Of a stretch of 64,000 nt of DNA, positions 1 through 8,088 are shown piece by piece. Within the stretch, counting starts at the first letter, position 1, and the number at the start of each line of letters is the position of its first letter. The position numbers and the translations under genes are program-made. The stretch is from the NCBI RefSeq assembly GCF_014652475.1, contig NZ_BMYW01000001.1, forward strand, positions 356,523 to 420,522. Direction: 5' to 3'. This stretch comes from Vogesella alkaliphila. Its GTDB lineage: Bacteria > Pseudomonadota > Gammaproteobacteria > Burkholderiales > Chromobacteriaceae. The notes beneath the pieces are model-generated. The model searched no databases. It was not told the origin of the DNA and saw only the letters and a program-made list of their open reading frames with translations.

Positions 1-2
1 GT

Positions 3-13
3 TGCGGCCAACC
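3..13 (-). repeat. Uptake-like word, single copy at window edge
   Basis: Exact minus-strand copy of GGTTGGCCGCA, flanked by the extended form (TTGCGGCCAACCTT, 2-15). It lies just past the stop of lpxH and may be one half of an inverted pair cut by the window edge. Confidence 0.7.
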
Positions 14-30
14 TTGTGACGGGCGGGGGC

Positions 31-753
31 TTACGGCAGCGGGTGGGCGGAGACGCCGCCCTCGTCCAGGCGCAGGTAGCCGGCGCTGCCGTCGTGCCAG
101 TCCTGGATCACCCAGCGTGTGTGCTCGCCGTCGGCCAGCGTGTGGCAGTGTACGGCCGGGCGGTGGGTGTGGCCGTGAATCAGCGTGCGGCCAGGGTTGG
201 CCGCAAGCAGGGCGACGACGGCGTCTTCGCTCACGTCGCTGATTTCGCTCGGCCCGTCCTGCTGCTTGCGCGATTCGCTCTGCTCGCGGATGTGGCGGGC
301 GATGACGTGGCGTTCCGCCAGCGGCTTGAGCAGGAAGGCCTGCTGCCAGGCCGGCTGCCGCACCATGGCGCGGAACTGCTGGTAGGCGGTGTCGTCGCCG
401 CACAGCGCGTCGCCATGGCTGAGCAGGTAGCGGTGGCCGTAGGCCTGCAGCGGGTGCGGATCGGGCAGCAGCGTGGCACCGCTGGCGGCGGCAAAGCCGG
501 CGCCGAGCAGGAAGTCGCGGTTGCCGTGCATCACGTACAGCGGCGTGTGGCGGCTGAAGTCGCGCATCGCCGCGACCATGCTGCGCGCGAAGGCGTCATC
601 GTCGTCGTCGCCGACCCAGTACTCGAACAGGTCGCCCAGGATGTACAGCGCGTCGATGTGGCCGGCCCACTGCCGCAGCGTGCGCCGGAACAGCTCGCCC
701 AGCCACGGCGCGTCGGCGTGGAGGTGCAGGTCGGAGATCAGGTGTATGGCCAT
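31..753 (-). CDS. lpxH: UDP-2,3-diacylglucosamine diphosphatase LpxH
   Basis: Peripheral-membrane metallophosphoesterase of lipid A synthesis that hydrolyses UDP-2,3-diacylglucosamine to lipid X and UMP. The 240-residue protein has the usual LpxH length. The calcineurin-like metal motifs appear in order: DLH (D8, H10), GD at 40-41, GNRD at 77-80, SHGD at 112-115 and HGHTH at 193-197. It is the last gene of a minus-strand run ppiA-ppiB-lpxH, 58 bases after ppiB. The gap holds a GC-rich hairpin without a T-run, so cotranscription is possible. The start at 753 gives the compact N-terminus MAIHLISDLH typical of the family. One copy of the repeated GGTTGGCCGCA word lies inside the gene. Confidence 0.95.
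   Translation of the reverse strand: MAIHLISDLHLHADAPWLGELFRRTLRQWAGHIDALYILGDLFEYWVGDDDDDAFARSMVAAMRDFSRHTPLYVMHGNRDFLLGAGFAAASGATLLPDPHPLQAYGHRYLLSHGDALCGDDTAYQQFRAMVRQPAWQQAFLLKPLAERHVIARHIREQSESRKQQDGPSEISDVSEDAVVALLAANPGRTLIHGHTHRPAVHCHTLADGEHTRWVIQDWHDGSAGYLRLDEGGVSAHPLP
195..205 (+). repeat. Uptake-like word inside lpxH
   Basis: Exact GGTTGGCCGCA copy on the strand opposite to lpxH. In lpxH it is read as part of LAANP. Confidence 0.6.
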
Positions 754-811
754 CGTGCGGCACCATGAATAAGGGCCGCACGCAGCGGCCCCGGGTCTTG
801 CGTGAACGGGA

Positions 812-1312
812 TCAGGCGGCGGCCACGATCTCGGCTTTTTCGACGATCACCGGCTCGACCGGCACGTCCTGGTGACCACCGGCACGGCCGGTCTTCACGC
901 CCTTGATGCGGTCAACCACGTCCTGGCCGGCCACCACCTGGCCGAACACGGCGTAGCCCCAGCCCTGCATGGTTTCGCTGCGGAAGTCCAGGAAGTCGTT
1001 GTCCGACACGTTGATGAAGAACTGGGCGCTGGCGGAGTGCGGATCCGGGGTGCGCGCCATGGCGATGGTGTAGGTCTTGTTCGACAGGCCGTTGTTGGCT
1101 TCGTTCTCGATGGTGTCTCGGGTGTCCTTCTGCTTCATGTCGGCAGTGAAACCGCCGCCCTGGATCATGAAGCCGTTGATCACGCGGTGGAAGATGGTGC
1201 CGTCGTAGTGGCCGTCCAGCACGTACTGTTCAAAGTTGGCGACGGTTTTCGGGGCCTTGTCGGCAAACAGTTCCAGCGTGATGTCGCCGAAGTTGGTAGT
1301 CAGTTTGATCAT
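812..1312 (-). CDS. ppiB: Cytoplasmic peptidyl-prolyl cis-trans isomerase (cyclophilin B type)
   Basis: Cyclophilin that speeds cis-trans isomerisation of X-Pro bonds during protein folding. The protein has 166 residues and no signal peptide (it begins [16 protein letters not shown]), so it is expected in the cytoplasm. The fold's signature stretches are present: [13 protein letters not shown] with the catalytic Arg, the [18 protein letters not shown] block and the WGYAVFGQV block. It starts 18 bases after the stop of the signal-peptide-bearing paralogue ppiA, so the two cyclophilins form a tandem pair and probably share a transcript. Confidence 0.95.
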   Translation of the reverse strand: MIKLTTNFGDITLELFADKAPKTVANFEQYVLDGHYDGTIFHRVINGFMIQGGGFTADMKQKDTRDTIENEANNGLSNKTYTIAMARTPDPHSASAQFFINVSDNDFLDFRSETMQGWGYAVFGQVVAGQDVVDRIKGVKTGRAGGHQDVPVEPVIVEKAEIVAAA

Positions 1313-1330
1313 GATGGTGGTCCTTGGGGA

Positions 1331-1900
1331 TCAGGGTTTGTAAGTGGCTTTCTGGATCACGATGGGGTCCATCGGCACGTCTTGCATGCCGCCGATGTAG
1401 CCGGTGCGCGATTTGGCAATGCGGTTGACGACGTCCATGCCGGCCGTCACCTTGCCGAACACGGTGTAGCCCCAGCCTGGCGGCGTCTTGCTGCGGAAGT
1501 CCAGAAAATCGTTGTTGACCAGGTTGATGAAGAATTGCGAGGTCGCCGAGTGCGGATCGTTGGTGCGCGCCATGGCGATGCTGCCGATCACGTTCTTCAG
1601 GCCGTTGTCCGCCTCGTTGGCGATCGGCGCGCGTGTCGGTTTTTGTGACAGCGCACCGCCGTCGATGGTAAAACCGCCACCCTGGATCATGAAGCCGTCG
1701 ATCACGCGGTGGAACACCGTGTTGTCGTAATGGCCGGCCTTGACGTAGCGGGTGAAGTTGTCGACGGTCTTGGGCGCGCTTTGCGGCGCCAGCTCGACGG
1801 TGATCAGACCCTTGTTGGTCTGCAGCTCCACTTTGGGCGCGGCGCTGGCCAGCAGGGGCAGCAACAGCAAGGCGAGGGCGGCAATCTTCTTCATGGCCAT
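1331..1900 (-). CDS. ppiA: Periplasmic peptidyl-prolyl cis-trans isomerase (cyclophilin A type)
   Basis: Periplasmic cyclophilin of 189 residues. An N-terminal signal peptide (lysines, then a Leu/Ala-rich core ending ASAAP) precedes the cyclophilin domain with FHRVIDGFMIQGG, the MARTNDPHSATSQFFIN block and WGYTVFGKV. Two ATG codons two residues apart could serve as start. The first is used here; the second (MKK) gives an equally good signal peptide. It heads the minus-strand group with ppiB and lpxH. Protein similarity to ppiB is clear but the two are diverged, so this is an old duplication with separate compartments and not a recent copy. Confidence 0.94.
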   Translation of the reverse strand: MAMKKIAALALLLLPLLASAAPKVELQTNKGLITVELAPQSAPKTVDNFTRYVKAGHYDNTVFHRVIDGFMIQGGGFTIDGGALSQKPTRAPIANEADNGLKNVIGSIAMARTNDPHSATSQFFINLVNNDFLDFRSKTPPGWGYTVFGKVTAGMDVVNRIAKSRTGYIGGMQDVPMDPIVIQKATYKP

Positions 1901-1980
1901 GGTTTCCGGAGAGTTGAGGCGCGCAGTTTACCATGAGGCCGGCGGCGATGTGCCAGCCGGCGCGGACTGCGGCCGTCCGT

Positions 1981-2007
1981 TAAAGATTGTGCGGCAGCGG
2001 CCGATAA
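1981..2007 (+). promoter_or_regulatory. Sigma-28 (FliA) flagellar promoter
   Basis: TAAAGATT at 1981-1988, an 11-base spacer and GCCGATAA at 2000-2007. This differs from the enterobacterial FliA consensus TAAAGTTT-N11-GCCGATAA at one base. It lies about 50 bases before the FlgP-like gene, and a GGAGA ribosome site follows near 2050. Confidence 0.85.
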
Positions 2008-2059
2008 ACCGATGACGCAATAACACGACATGCAATGTAATCAGTAGGCGGAGAACGCA

Positions 2060-2758
2060 ATGAAAAAAACGGTTTTGGCAGCAACGCTACTGGCACTGGT
2101 GTCCCTGACCGCCTGCGCCTCGTCCGCAGCCCCGGTGGCGCAGGGCGCGGGCGGCGAAGGCTGGATGGTGGTTGCCGATGCGCCTGCCGTGGCGGGTAGC
2201 CATGAGCAGCCGGGCATCTCCCGGCAGCCGGTGATGACCCAGGGCGGCGTGATGATGGGCGGCGGCTACGTCGGCCCGCTGTCCGAGCCGCCGGCCAAGG
2301 AAGCGGAAAAGTACAACGCGCTGCGCATCCGCGTGGTCGGCTACGGCGCGCCACCGGCCAGCCGTACCCTGTCGCCGGTGCAGCGCCGCCTGCTGGCGAT
2401 GCGCGCCTCGCAGCTGGATGCCTACCGTGCGATGGCGGAGCAGGTGCAGGGCTTCAAGCTGTCCGGTAACAGTACCGTCGGCAACATGATCGCGGCCAAC
2501 GACAGCTACCGCGTGTTCGTCGATGCCTACCTGCGCGGCGTGCGGCTGCTGTCCACCGAGTTCAAGGCCGACGGCAGCAGCGAGACCATCGGCGAGGTGG
2601 TATTGGACGAAGGCTTCTTCAAGGCTTATCGTAGCGCGCTGGTGACCACCGGCAACGTGGCGACCGCGGCGCGGGTGCTGCCTGCCGCCGACGGCAGCAA
2701 GCTGGGATGTACCGACAGCGGTTGTGTCTACGGTGGCGACTACTATGTTTCGCAATGA
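2060..2758 (+). CDS. LPP20/FlgP-like outer-membrane lipoprotein
   Basis: Lipoprotein of 232 residues with a signal peptide ending in a lipobox (LTAC, Cys at about residue 19). Next comes a low-complexity stretch of about 60 residues with Gly/Met/Pro. The conserved LPP20-type domain then covers about residues 90-200, with the RLLAMRASQLDAYRAMAEQ helix and a DAYLRGVRL segment. LPP20-family members include FlgP, an outer-membrane protein of the flagellar basal disk in Vibrio and Campylobacter. The strong sigma-28 promoter directly upstream and a FlgT-like gene overlapping its stop both support a flagellar role. The assignment to FlgP itself is inference from family and context; a generic LPP20 lipoprotein is the alternative. 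Confidence 0.8.
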   Translation: MKKTVLAATLLALVSLTACASSAAPVAQGAGGEGWMVVADAPAVAGSHEQPGISRQPVMTQGGVMMGGGYVGPLSEPPAKEAEKYNALRIRVVGYGAPPASRTLSPVQRRLLAMRASQLDAYRAMAEQVQGFKLSGNSTVGNMIAANDSYRVFVDAYLRGVRLLSTEFKADGSSETIGEVVLDEGFFKAYRSALVTTGNVATAARVLPAADGSKLGCTDSGCVYGGDYYVSQ

Positions 2759-4053
2759 CGGCGCAGATGAAGACTAAACCATTCTGGTACGCCGCCCTGT
2801 GGGCGGCGTTTTTGTTGGCGGGGCCGGCCGCAGCCGAGGTGTATCGTGCCGAAGGTGTGGCCTCGCTGGAGTCCGGCCGCGTCGCGGCGCGGCAGCAGGC
2901 GATCGAGGACGCGGTGCGGCAGATGGCGATGACCCACGCCGGTACGCTGCAGGCCACGTCGCGGCTCGATAACGGCGAGCTGAGCGAATCGAGCATGACC
3001 GGTCCGCTGACGCTGCCCGGCACGCCGCGCGTGCTGCAGGAAAGCCAGCGTGACGGGCTGCTGTTTGTCACGGTGGAGGTCGATACCGCCGAGCCGGTGT
3101 CCGCCGCGGAACCGGCCACTGCTGCGGCCAGTCAGGCTTGCGCCCGTCCGGCGACACCGGCGGGGCGTTTCCTGACCCGGCGGCTGGTCAGCACCTATTT
3201 CGAGGTGTCGCAACCGCAGGATGCCGGCGATCTTGGCAATCTGGCGACCTGGTTGCCGTCCGAGCTGTCGCGGCGGCTGAATGCGCTGCGCGACGTGCGC
3301 GCGCTGGATGCCGGCAATGTGTCGCTGTTTCCCGGCGGCAAGGTACAGGAGCCGTGGCAGGCCAGCGATGCCGTGCGCGACATCGGCCGCCGCGAGGAGG
3401 TGCAGTTCGTGCTCGCCGGGCGGGTGCTGAACACCGGCGTCACCCGCAAGGAGCCGCGGCTGGGCGCGTTTGGCGGCGCCAGCGGCAGCGAGGCCGGGCT
3501 GTATTACACCGGGCCGCTGGCCGGCCTGTTCGGTGCCTCGGCACGGGTGGTGCCGGTGGAGCGTCGCTTCGCCGTCGAATACTGGCTGTACGACGCGCTG
3601 ACCGGTGGCGTGCTGGCCACGGCCACGGTGGCAACGACCGCGCGCGGCGCGGTACACGACAGCTCGCTGCGTGTCTTCGAACTGAGTCGCTTCCAGCAAA
3701 ACGACTATGGCCGCAGCGTGGCGACGCTGCTGGATGGCGTTGCCGGCAAGCTGGCGAACACCATGCACTGCCTGCCGTTCGCGGCGCGGGTGGTGCGGGT
3801 GGACGGTGATCGCGTCTACCTGGGCGCCGGTACGCTGGACGGCCTGGCCAGTGCCGATCGCCTCATCGTCTACAAGCAGCAACCGCAGACCGAGATTCGC
3901 CGTGGCGACGGCGTGGTGTTGGGGTTGCCGGAGCGGGTGATCGGCGATGTCGAGCTGCTGCAGGTGCAGCCGCGGCTGGCGGTGGCGATGCTGCGCAATG
4001 CCCGTGGCAAGGTGGATGTCGGCGATTGGGTGCGTTTCCCGGTTCGACGCTGA
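2755..4053 (+). CDS. FlgT-like flagellar assembly protein
   Basis: Secreted protein of about 432 residues. Start 2755 overlaps the upstream stop as ATGA, which suggests translational coupling. ATG 2767 gives the neater signal peptide start MKTKPFWY. The signal peptide ends AAAEV. The following YRAEGVASLESGRVAARQQA stretch resembles the FlgT N-terminal domain, the middle (about 140-330) has a TolB-N-like region with FVLAGRV, and the C-terminal 80 residues form a small beta domain. FlgT builds the H-ring around the basal body in Vibrio. Pairing with an LPP20/FlgP-like lipoprotein under a sigma-28 promoter matches the Vibrio flgOPT theme, though flgO is not seen here. Distant homology, so the name is not applied as a symbol. 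Confidence 0.72.
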   Translation: MTAQMKTKPFWYAALWAAFLLAGPAAAEVYRAEGVASLESGRVAARQQAIEDAVRQMAMTHAGTLQATSRLDNGELSESSMTGPLTLPGTPRVLQESQRDGLLFVTVEVDTAEPVSAAEPATAAASQACARPATPAGRFLTRRLVSTYFEVSQPQDAGDLGNLATWLPSELSRRLNALRDVRALDAGNVSLFPGGKVQEPWQASDAVRDIGRREEVQFVLAGRVLNTGVTRKEPRLGAFGGASGSEAGLYYTGPLAGLFGASARVVPVERRFAVEYWLYDALTGGVLATATVATTARGAVHDSSLRVFELSRFQQNDYGRSVATLLDGVAGKLANTMHCLPFAARVVRVDGDRVYLGAGTLDGLASADRLIVYKQQPQTEIRRGDGVVLGLPERVIGDVELLQVQPRLAVAMLRNARGKVDVGDWVRFPVRR

Positions 4054-4070
4054 GACGATTGGCATGCCTG

Positions 4071-4107
4071 AAAGGTTGGCCGCAAACGCCGTTTGCGGCC
4101 AACCTTT
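4071..4107. repeat. Inverted pair of uptake-like word (hairpin, likely terminator)
   Basis: Two exact GGTTGGCCGCA copies face each other (4074-4084 plus, 4094-4104 minus) within perfect 18-base arms at 4071-4088 and 4090-4107. The pair lies 18 bases after the FlgT-like stop. A TTT end makes a weak terminator tail. Confidence 0.85.
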
Positions 4108-4173
4108 GCTTTATGTGATGCGGTTTCATGCGCGGCCGGAACTGATGTAGATCAGTTTTGTTGCAAATTGATG

Positions 4174-4202
4174 TTGATAACGATTCTTGTCTTTATTACA
4201 AT
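4174..4202 (+). promoter_or_regulatory. Sigma-70 promoter overlapping a Fur-like site
   Basis: TTGATA (4174-4179), a 17-base spacer and TACAAT (4197-4202) form a good sigma-70 promoter. Bases 4176-4194, starting GATAACGATT, match the 19-base Fur consensus at 12 positions when read on the minus strand. It precedes the iron-binding protein gene, where Fur control is expected. Promoter fit is good; the Fur box is weak. Confidence 0.6.
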
Positions 4203-4251
4203 CGCTGCCATTGATGCCATGCCTGACAACGGGCTTTAAAGGAGTGTGACT

Positions 4252-5244
4252 GTGAACAAAAAGGTATTGCTTGCCTCGCTGCTGGCTGTCTTCGCAGGAT
4301 CCGCTGCTGCGGAAGAAATCGTGGTGTACAGCTCCCGTGCCGAACAGCTGATCAAGCCGCTGTTCGATGCGTACAGCAAGGAAACCGGTGTTGCGATCAA
4401 GGTCATTTCCGACAAGGAAGGCCCGCTGATGGAGCGCCTGAAGGCAGAAGGCAGCAATTCCCCTGCCGACATCTTCCTGACCGTGGACGCCGGCAACCTG
4501 TGGAAGGCCGAAGACATGGGTCTGTTCCAGCCGGTCAAGTCGGCCGTACTGAACGGCAACATTCCGGCCAACCTGCGCGACCCGGACAACAACTGGTTCG
4601 GCCTGTCGGTCCGCGCCCGTACCATTTTCTACAACAAGAACACCGTCAAGCCGGCACAGCTGGCTTCCTACGAAGACCTGGCCAGCCCGAAGTGGAAGGG
4701 CAAGCTGTGCCTGCGTAGCTCGAAGAACGTCTACAACCAGTCGCTGGTTGCCACCATGATCGCCGATATCGGCCCGGTGGCCACCGAGCGCATGGTCAAG
4801 GGCTGGGTCAACAACCTGGCAACCGCGCCGTTCGGCAACGACACCGCGGTGCTGGAGGCGATTGCCGCCGGCCAGTGTGATGTTGGCTTGGCCAACACCT
4901 ACTACTACGGCCGCATCGTGGCCAAGAACCCGGGCTTCCCGGTCAGCCCGTTCTGGGCCAACCAGGCTGGCAAGGGTACCCACGTCAACGTGTCCGGCGC
5001 CGGCATCGTGCGCTACGCCAAGAACGTGAAGGGCGCGGTGAAACTGCTGGAGTGGCTGTCGTCCGACAAGGCGCAGAACATGTTCGCCGACGTCAACTTC
5101 GAGTACCCGGCCAACCCGAAAGTGAAGGCCGATGCGCTGGTGGCGTCGTGGGGCAACTTCAAGCACAACCTGATCAACGTCAAAGTGGCCGGCTCGAAAC
5201 AGGCCGAAGCTGTGATGCTGATGGACCGCGTCGGCTACAAGTAA
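4252..5244 (+). CDS. fbpA: Ferric iron ABC transporter, periplasmic binding protein
   Basis: Periplasmic Fe(III)-binding protein of the FbpA/FutA/AfuA family that hands iron to the inner-membrane permease. GTG 4252 is chosen because AAAGGAG at 4238-4244 lies seven bases before it, while GTG 4246 would leave almost no spacing. The 330-residue product has a signal peptide [20 protein letters not shown], then the mature start [12 protein letters not shown]. Family features include [12 protein letters not shown] and the paired tyrosines of ANTYYYGRI, which bind iron in the family. It is followed by a terminator-like hairpin and then the permease and ATPase genes. Expression is probably iron-regulated. 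Confidence 0.93.
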   Translation: MNKKVLLASLLAVFAGSAAAEEIVVYSSRAEQLIKPLFDAYSKETGVAIKVISDKEGPLMERLKAEGSNSPADIFLTVDAGNLWKAEDMGLFQPVKSAVLNGNIPANLRDPDNNWFGLSVRARTIFYNKNTVKPAQLASYEDLASPKWKGKLCLRSSKNVYNQSLVATMIADIGPVATERMVKGWVNNLATAPFGNDTAVLEAIAAGQCDVGLANTYYYGRIVAKNPGFPVSPFWANQAGKGTHVNVSGAGIVRYAKNVKGAVKLLEWLSSDKAQNMFADVNFEYPANPKVKADALVASWGNFKHNLINVKVAGSKQAEAVMLMDRVGYK

Positions 5245-5266
5245 TCCCGCAGTGGTATCGACCCGA

Positions 5267-5288
5267 GGGCGCCGTGGCGCCCTTTTTT
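5267..5288 (+). terminator. Hairpin with T-run between fbpA and fbpB
   Basis: GGGCGCC/GGCGCCC stem with a two-base loop followed by TTTTTT (5283-5288). It probably acts as a partial terminator that makes more binding protein than permease. Confidence 0.8.
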
Positions 5289-5305
5289 CTTTGCGAGGCC
5301 CGTGA

Positions 5306-6982
5306 ATGTCGTTTGAGCCGCAAGGGCTAAAGGCGGATAATCCGCCTTTTGATTTTCGCCTTCATTTTTCTATGCCATCCGTTTTCCGACGCTGGCGCTG
5401 GCCGCTTGTCGCCTTGCTGATCAGCCTGCTGACGCTGATCCCCCTCGCCGTGATCGTGTTGTCGTCGCTGACGCCGGACCCGGTGATCTGGCAGCACCTG
5501 CTCGACTACGCGTTGCCGGAACTGCTGAACAACACACTGTGGCTGGTGCTGGGCGTGGCCGCCGGCGTGCTGCTGCTGGGCGTGCCGCTGGCCTGGCTGG
5601 TGGCGGTGTACGATTTTCCGGGGCGCAAGCACTTCAACTGGGCGCTGATGCTGCCGCTGGCGATGCCGGCCTACGTGATGGCGTTCACCCAGGTCGGGCT
5701 GTTCGACTTTTCCGGCCCGGTGCAAACCCTGCTGCGCGCGCATTTCGACAATACGCGCTGGTTTCCGCCGATCCGCTCCACCGGCGGCCTGGTGCTGGTG
5801 ATGAGCCTCGCGTTCTATCCCTACGTCTACCTGCTGGCGCGCAATGCCTTCTCCACCATGGGTCGCCGCGCGCTGGAGGTGGGGCAGACGCTGGGCCTGT
5901 CACGCAGCGCCGGCTTCTGGCGCATCGCGCTGCCGATGGCGCGGCCGTGGATCATGGGCGGCCTGATCCTGGCACTGATGGAAACGCTGGCCGATTTCGG
6001 CACCGTGTCGATCTTCAACTTCGATGCCTTCACCACCGCCATCTACAAGGCGTGGTTCTCGCTGTTCTCGCTGGATACCGCCAAGCAGCTGGCGTCGCTG
6101 CTGGTGGCGCTGATCTTCGTGATGGTGGCGCTGGAGCAGTATGCGCGCGGCCGTCGCGCCTATGTGCAGGCCGGTCGCGCGGCACCGCTGCCGCGCCTGC
6201 GGCTGGCCGGCGCGCGTGCCTGGCTGGCCAGCGGCTACGCGCTCCTGGTGCTGGTCTTGGCCTTCGTGCTGCCGTTCGGCCAGCTGCTGGTGTGGTCGTG
6301 GGGGGCGCTGGAGCAGGAGTGGAACGAGGCGCTGTTCGGTTACGCGTTGCGCTCGGTGACGCTGTCGATGATGGCGGCGCTGATGATCGTCTGCATCGCC
6401 TTGCTGCTGTCCTATGCCCGCCGCCGTGACGGTGGCGCGCTGGTGCGGCTGCTGGCGCGGGTGGCGACGCTGGGCTACGCGGTGCCGGGCACCGTGCTGG
6501 CGGTCGGCATCTTCGTGCCGGTTGCCTGGCTGGACAATGTGCTGATCGAGCGCTTCTTTGCCGGTCAGGACGTCACAGCGGTGCTGAAGGGGACGCTGGC
6601 GGTGATGCTGCTGGCCTACGTGTCGCGCTTTCTCGCCGTCGGTTATTCGGCGGTGGACGCGGCGATGAACCGCATCACGCGCAGCCAGGAAGAAGCGGCG
6701 CGCAACCTCGGCTATTCCGGCTTTGCGCTGCTGCGCCACGTGCACCTGCCGCTGCTGCAGGGCGGCCTGCTGACCGGGGTGCTGATGGTGTTTGTCGACG
6801 TGATGAAAGAGATGCCGATCACCATGATGACGCGCCCGTTCGGCTGGGACACGCTGGCGGTCAGGATTTACGGTTTGACGTCGGAAGGGGTGTTTGACCA
6901 GGCGGCGTTGCCGGCGGTGGTGCTGGTGCTGGTCGGTCTGATTCCCACCTTGCTGCTGTCACGTCAAAAGGATGTTGCTTGA
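5306..6982 (+). CDS. fbpB: Ferric iron ABC transporter, permease
   Basis: Double-length inner-membrane permease of the FbpB/AfuB type (558 residues) with about twelve membrane segments in two homologous halves. Each half carries an EAA-like loop, for example LEVGQTLGLSRSAGFWRIALP in the first and EEAARNLGYSGFALLRHVHLP in the second. ATG 5306 has GAGG at 5295-5298. A downstream ATG at 5372 begins MPSVFRRWRW, right at the first membrane segment, but has no visible ribosome site. A second perfect hairpin (5329-5349, AAAGGCGGA arms with TTTT) lies inside the first codons of the longer form, which is odd for coding DNA and could favour the 5372 start. The stop overlaps fbpC. Confidence 0.9.
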   Translation: MSFEPQGLKADNPPFDFRLHFSMPSVFRRWRWPLVALLISLLTLIPLAVIVLSSLTPDPVIWQHLLDYALPELLNNTLWLVLGVAAGVLLLGVPLAWLVAVYDFPGRKHFNWALMLPLAMPAYVMAFTQVGLFDFSGPVQTLLRAHFDNTRWFPPIRSTGGLVLVMSLAFYPYVYLLARNAFSTMGRRALEVGQTLGLSRSAGFWRIALPMARPWIMGGLILALMETLADFGTVSIFNFDAFTTAIYKAWFSLFSLDTAKQLASLLVALIFVMVALEQYARGRRAYVQAGRAAPLPRLRLAGARAWLASGYALLVLVLAFVLPFGQLLVWSWGALEQEWNEALFGYALRSVTLSMMAALMIVCIALLLSYARRRDGGALVRLLARVATLGYAVPGTVLAVGIFVPVAWLDNVLIERFFAGQDVTAVLKGTLAVMLLAYVSRFLAVGYSAVDAAMNRITRSQEEAARNLGYSGFALLRHVHLPLLQGGLLTGVLMVFVDVMKEMPITMMTRPFGWDTLAVRIYGLTSEGVFDQAALPAVVLVLVGLIPTLLLSRQKDVA

Positions 6983-8025
6983 TGGATGCTTTGCTTCAGT
7001 TGAATGCGGTCAGCCAGGCCTACGCCGGCAAGCCGGTGATCGATAACATGTCGTTCCAGCTGGCGGAGGGCGAGATCGCCTGCCTGCTGGGCAGCTCCGG
7101 CTGCGGCAAGACCACGGTGCTGCGCTGCATCGCCGGTTTCGAGGCGCTGCGCGGTGGCGACATCCGCCTCAACGGCGAGCGCATTGCGGCCCCCGGCTAC
7201 AACAAGCCGGCGCATCTGCGCGCGGTGGGGATGGTGTTCCAGGACTATGCGCTGTTCCCGCACCTGGACGTTGCGGCCAACGTTGGCTTCGGCCTGCGTG
7301 GCCTGGCCGACGCCGAGCGCAAGGCGCGCGTCGGGCTGATGCTGGAAGTGGTCGGCCTGTCGGCGCTGGCCGGCGCCTATCCGCACGAACTGTCCGGCGG
7401 CCAGCAGCAGCGGGTGGCGCTGGCGCGCGCGCTGGCGCCGCGGCCGCGGCTCTTGCTGCTGGACGAGCCGTTTTCCAACCTCGACGTCGACCTGCGCCAG
7501 CGCCTGTCGCACGAGGTGCGCGGCATCCTGAAGGAGCAGGGCATGACCGCGATCATGGTCACCCACGACCAGCAGGAGGCGTTCGCGATGGCCGACAAGG
7601 TCGGCGTGATGCACCACGGCCACCTGCAGCAGTGGGCGTCGCCGTACCAGCTGTACCACGAGCCGGCCAGCCGCTACGTCGCCGATTTCATCGGCCAGGG
7701 CGCCTTCGTGCCGGCAGTGATCAGCGGGCCGCAGTGCGTGACGCTGGAGGTGGGCGAGTACTGCAGCCTGACGCCGCTGGCCTACCCGGTCGGCGCGCAG
7801 GTGGACGTGCTGCTGCGTCCGGACGACGTGGTGCACGACGACCACAGCGCGCTGACCGCCACCGTCAAGGGCAAGGTGTTCATGGGCTCCGAGTTCATGT
7901 ACACGCTGCAGCTGCCGTCCGGGCAGCAGGTGCTGGCGCAGGTGCCTAGTCATCACAACCACGCCATCGGCGAGGCGATCGGCATCCGCCTGGAGCTGGA
8001 CCACCTGATTGCCTTTGCGCGCTGA
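6982..8025 (+). CDS. fbpC: Ferric iron ABC transporter, ATP-binding protein
   Basis: ATPase of the Fe(III) importer, 347 residues. The order is Walker A GSSGCGKTT, Q-loop VFQDYALFPH, signature LSGGQQQRVALARAL, Walker B LLLLDEPFSNLD and the H-loop VTHDQQEA, followed by a TOBE-like C-terminal domain (about 240-347) typical of the FbpC/PotA group. ATG 6982 shares a base with the permease stop (TGATG) and is preceded by AAAAGGA nine bases upstream. A TTG just before it is a less likely start. It ends the operon, and a strong terminator follows. Confidence 0.93.
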   Translation: MDALLQLNAVSQAYAGKPVIDNMSFQLAEGEIACLLGSSGCGKTTVLRCIAGFEALRGGDIRLNGERIAAPGYNKPAHLRAVGMVFQDYALFPHLDVAANVGFGLRGLADAERKARVGLMLEVVGLSALAGAYPHELSGGQQQRVALARALAPRPRLLLLDEPFSNLDVDLRQRLSHEVRGILKEQGMTAIMVTHDQQEAFAMADKVGVMHHGHLQQWASPYQLYHEPASRYVADFIGQGAFVPAVISGPQCVTLEVGEYCSLTPLAYPVGAQVDVLLRPDDVVHDDHSALTATVKGKVFMGSEFMYTLQLPSGQQVLAQVPSHHNHAIGEAIGIRLELDHLIAFAR

Positions 8026-8034
8026 GCGGCCATG

Positions 8035-8064
8035 AAAAAACCCGGTGCCTGGCACCGGGTTTTT
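8035..8064 (+). terminator. Rho-independent terminator after fbpC
   Basis: AAAAAACCCGGTGCC paired with GGCACCGGGTTTTT, with a two-base loop. Confidence 0.9.
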
Positions 8065-8067
8065 GCT

Positions 8068-8078
8068 TGCGGCCAACC
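8068..8078 (-). repeat. Uptake-like word, single intergenic copy
   Basis: Exact minus-strand copy within CTTGCGGCCAACCTT (8066-8080), between the converging fbpC and pbpG genes. Confidence 0.75.
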
Positions 8079-8088
8079 TTGGCGTGGT

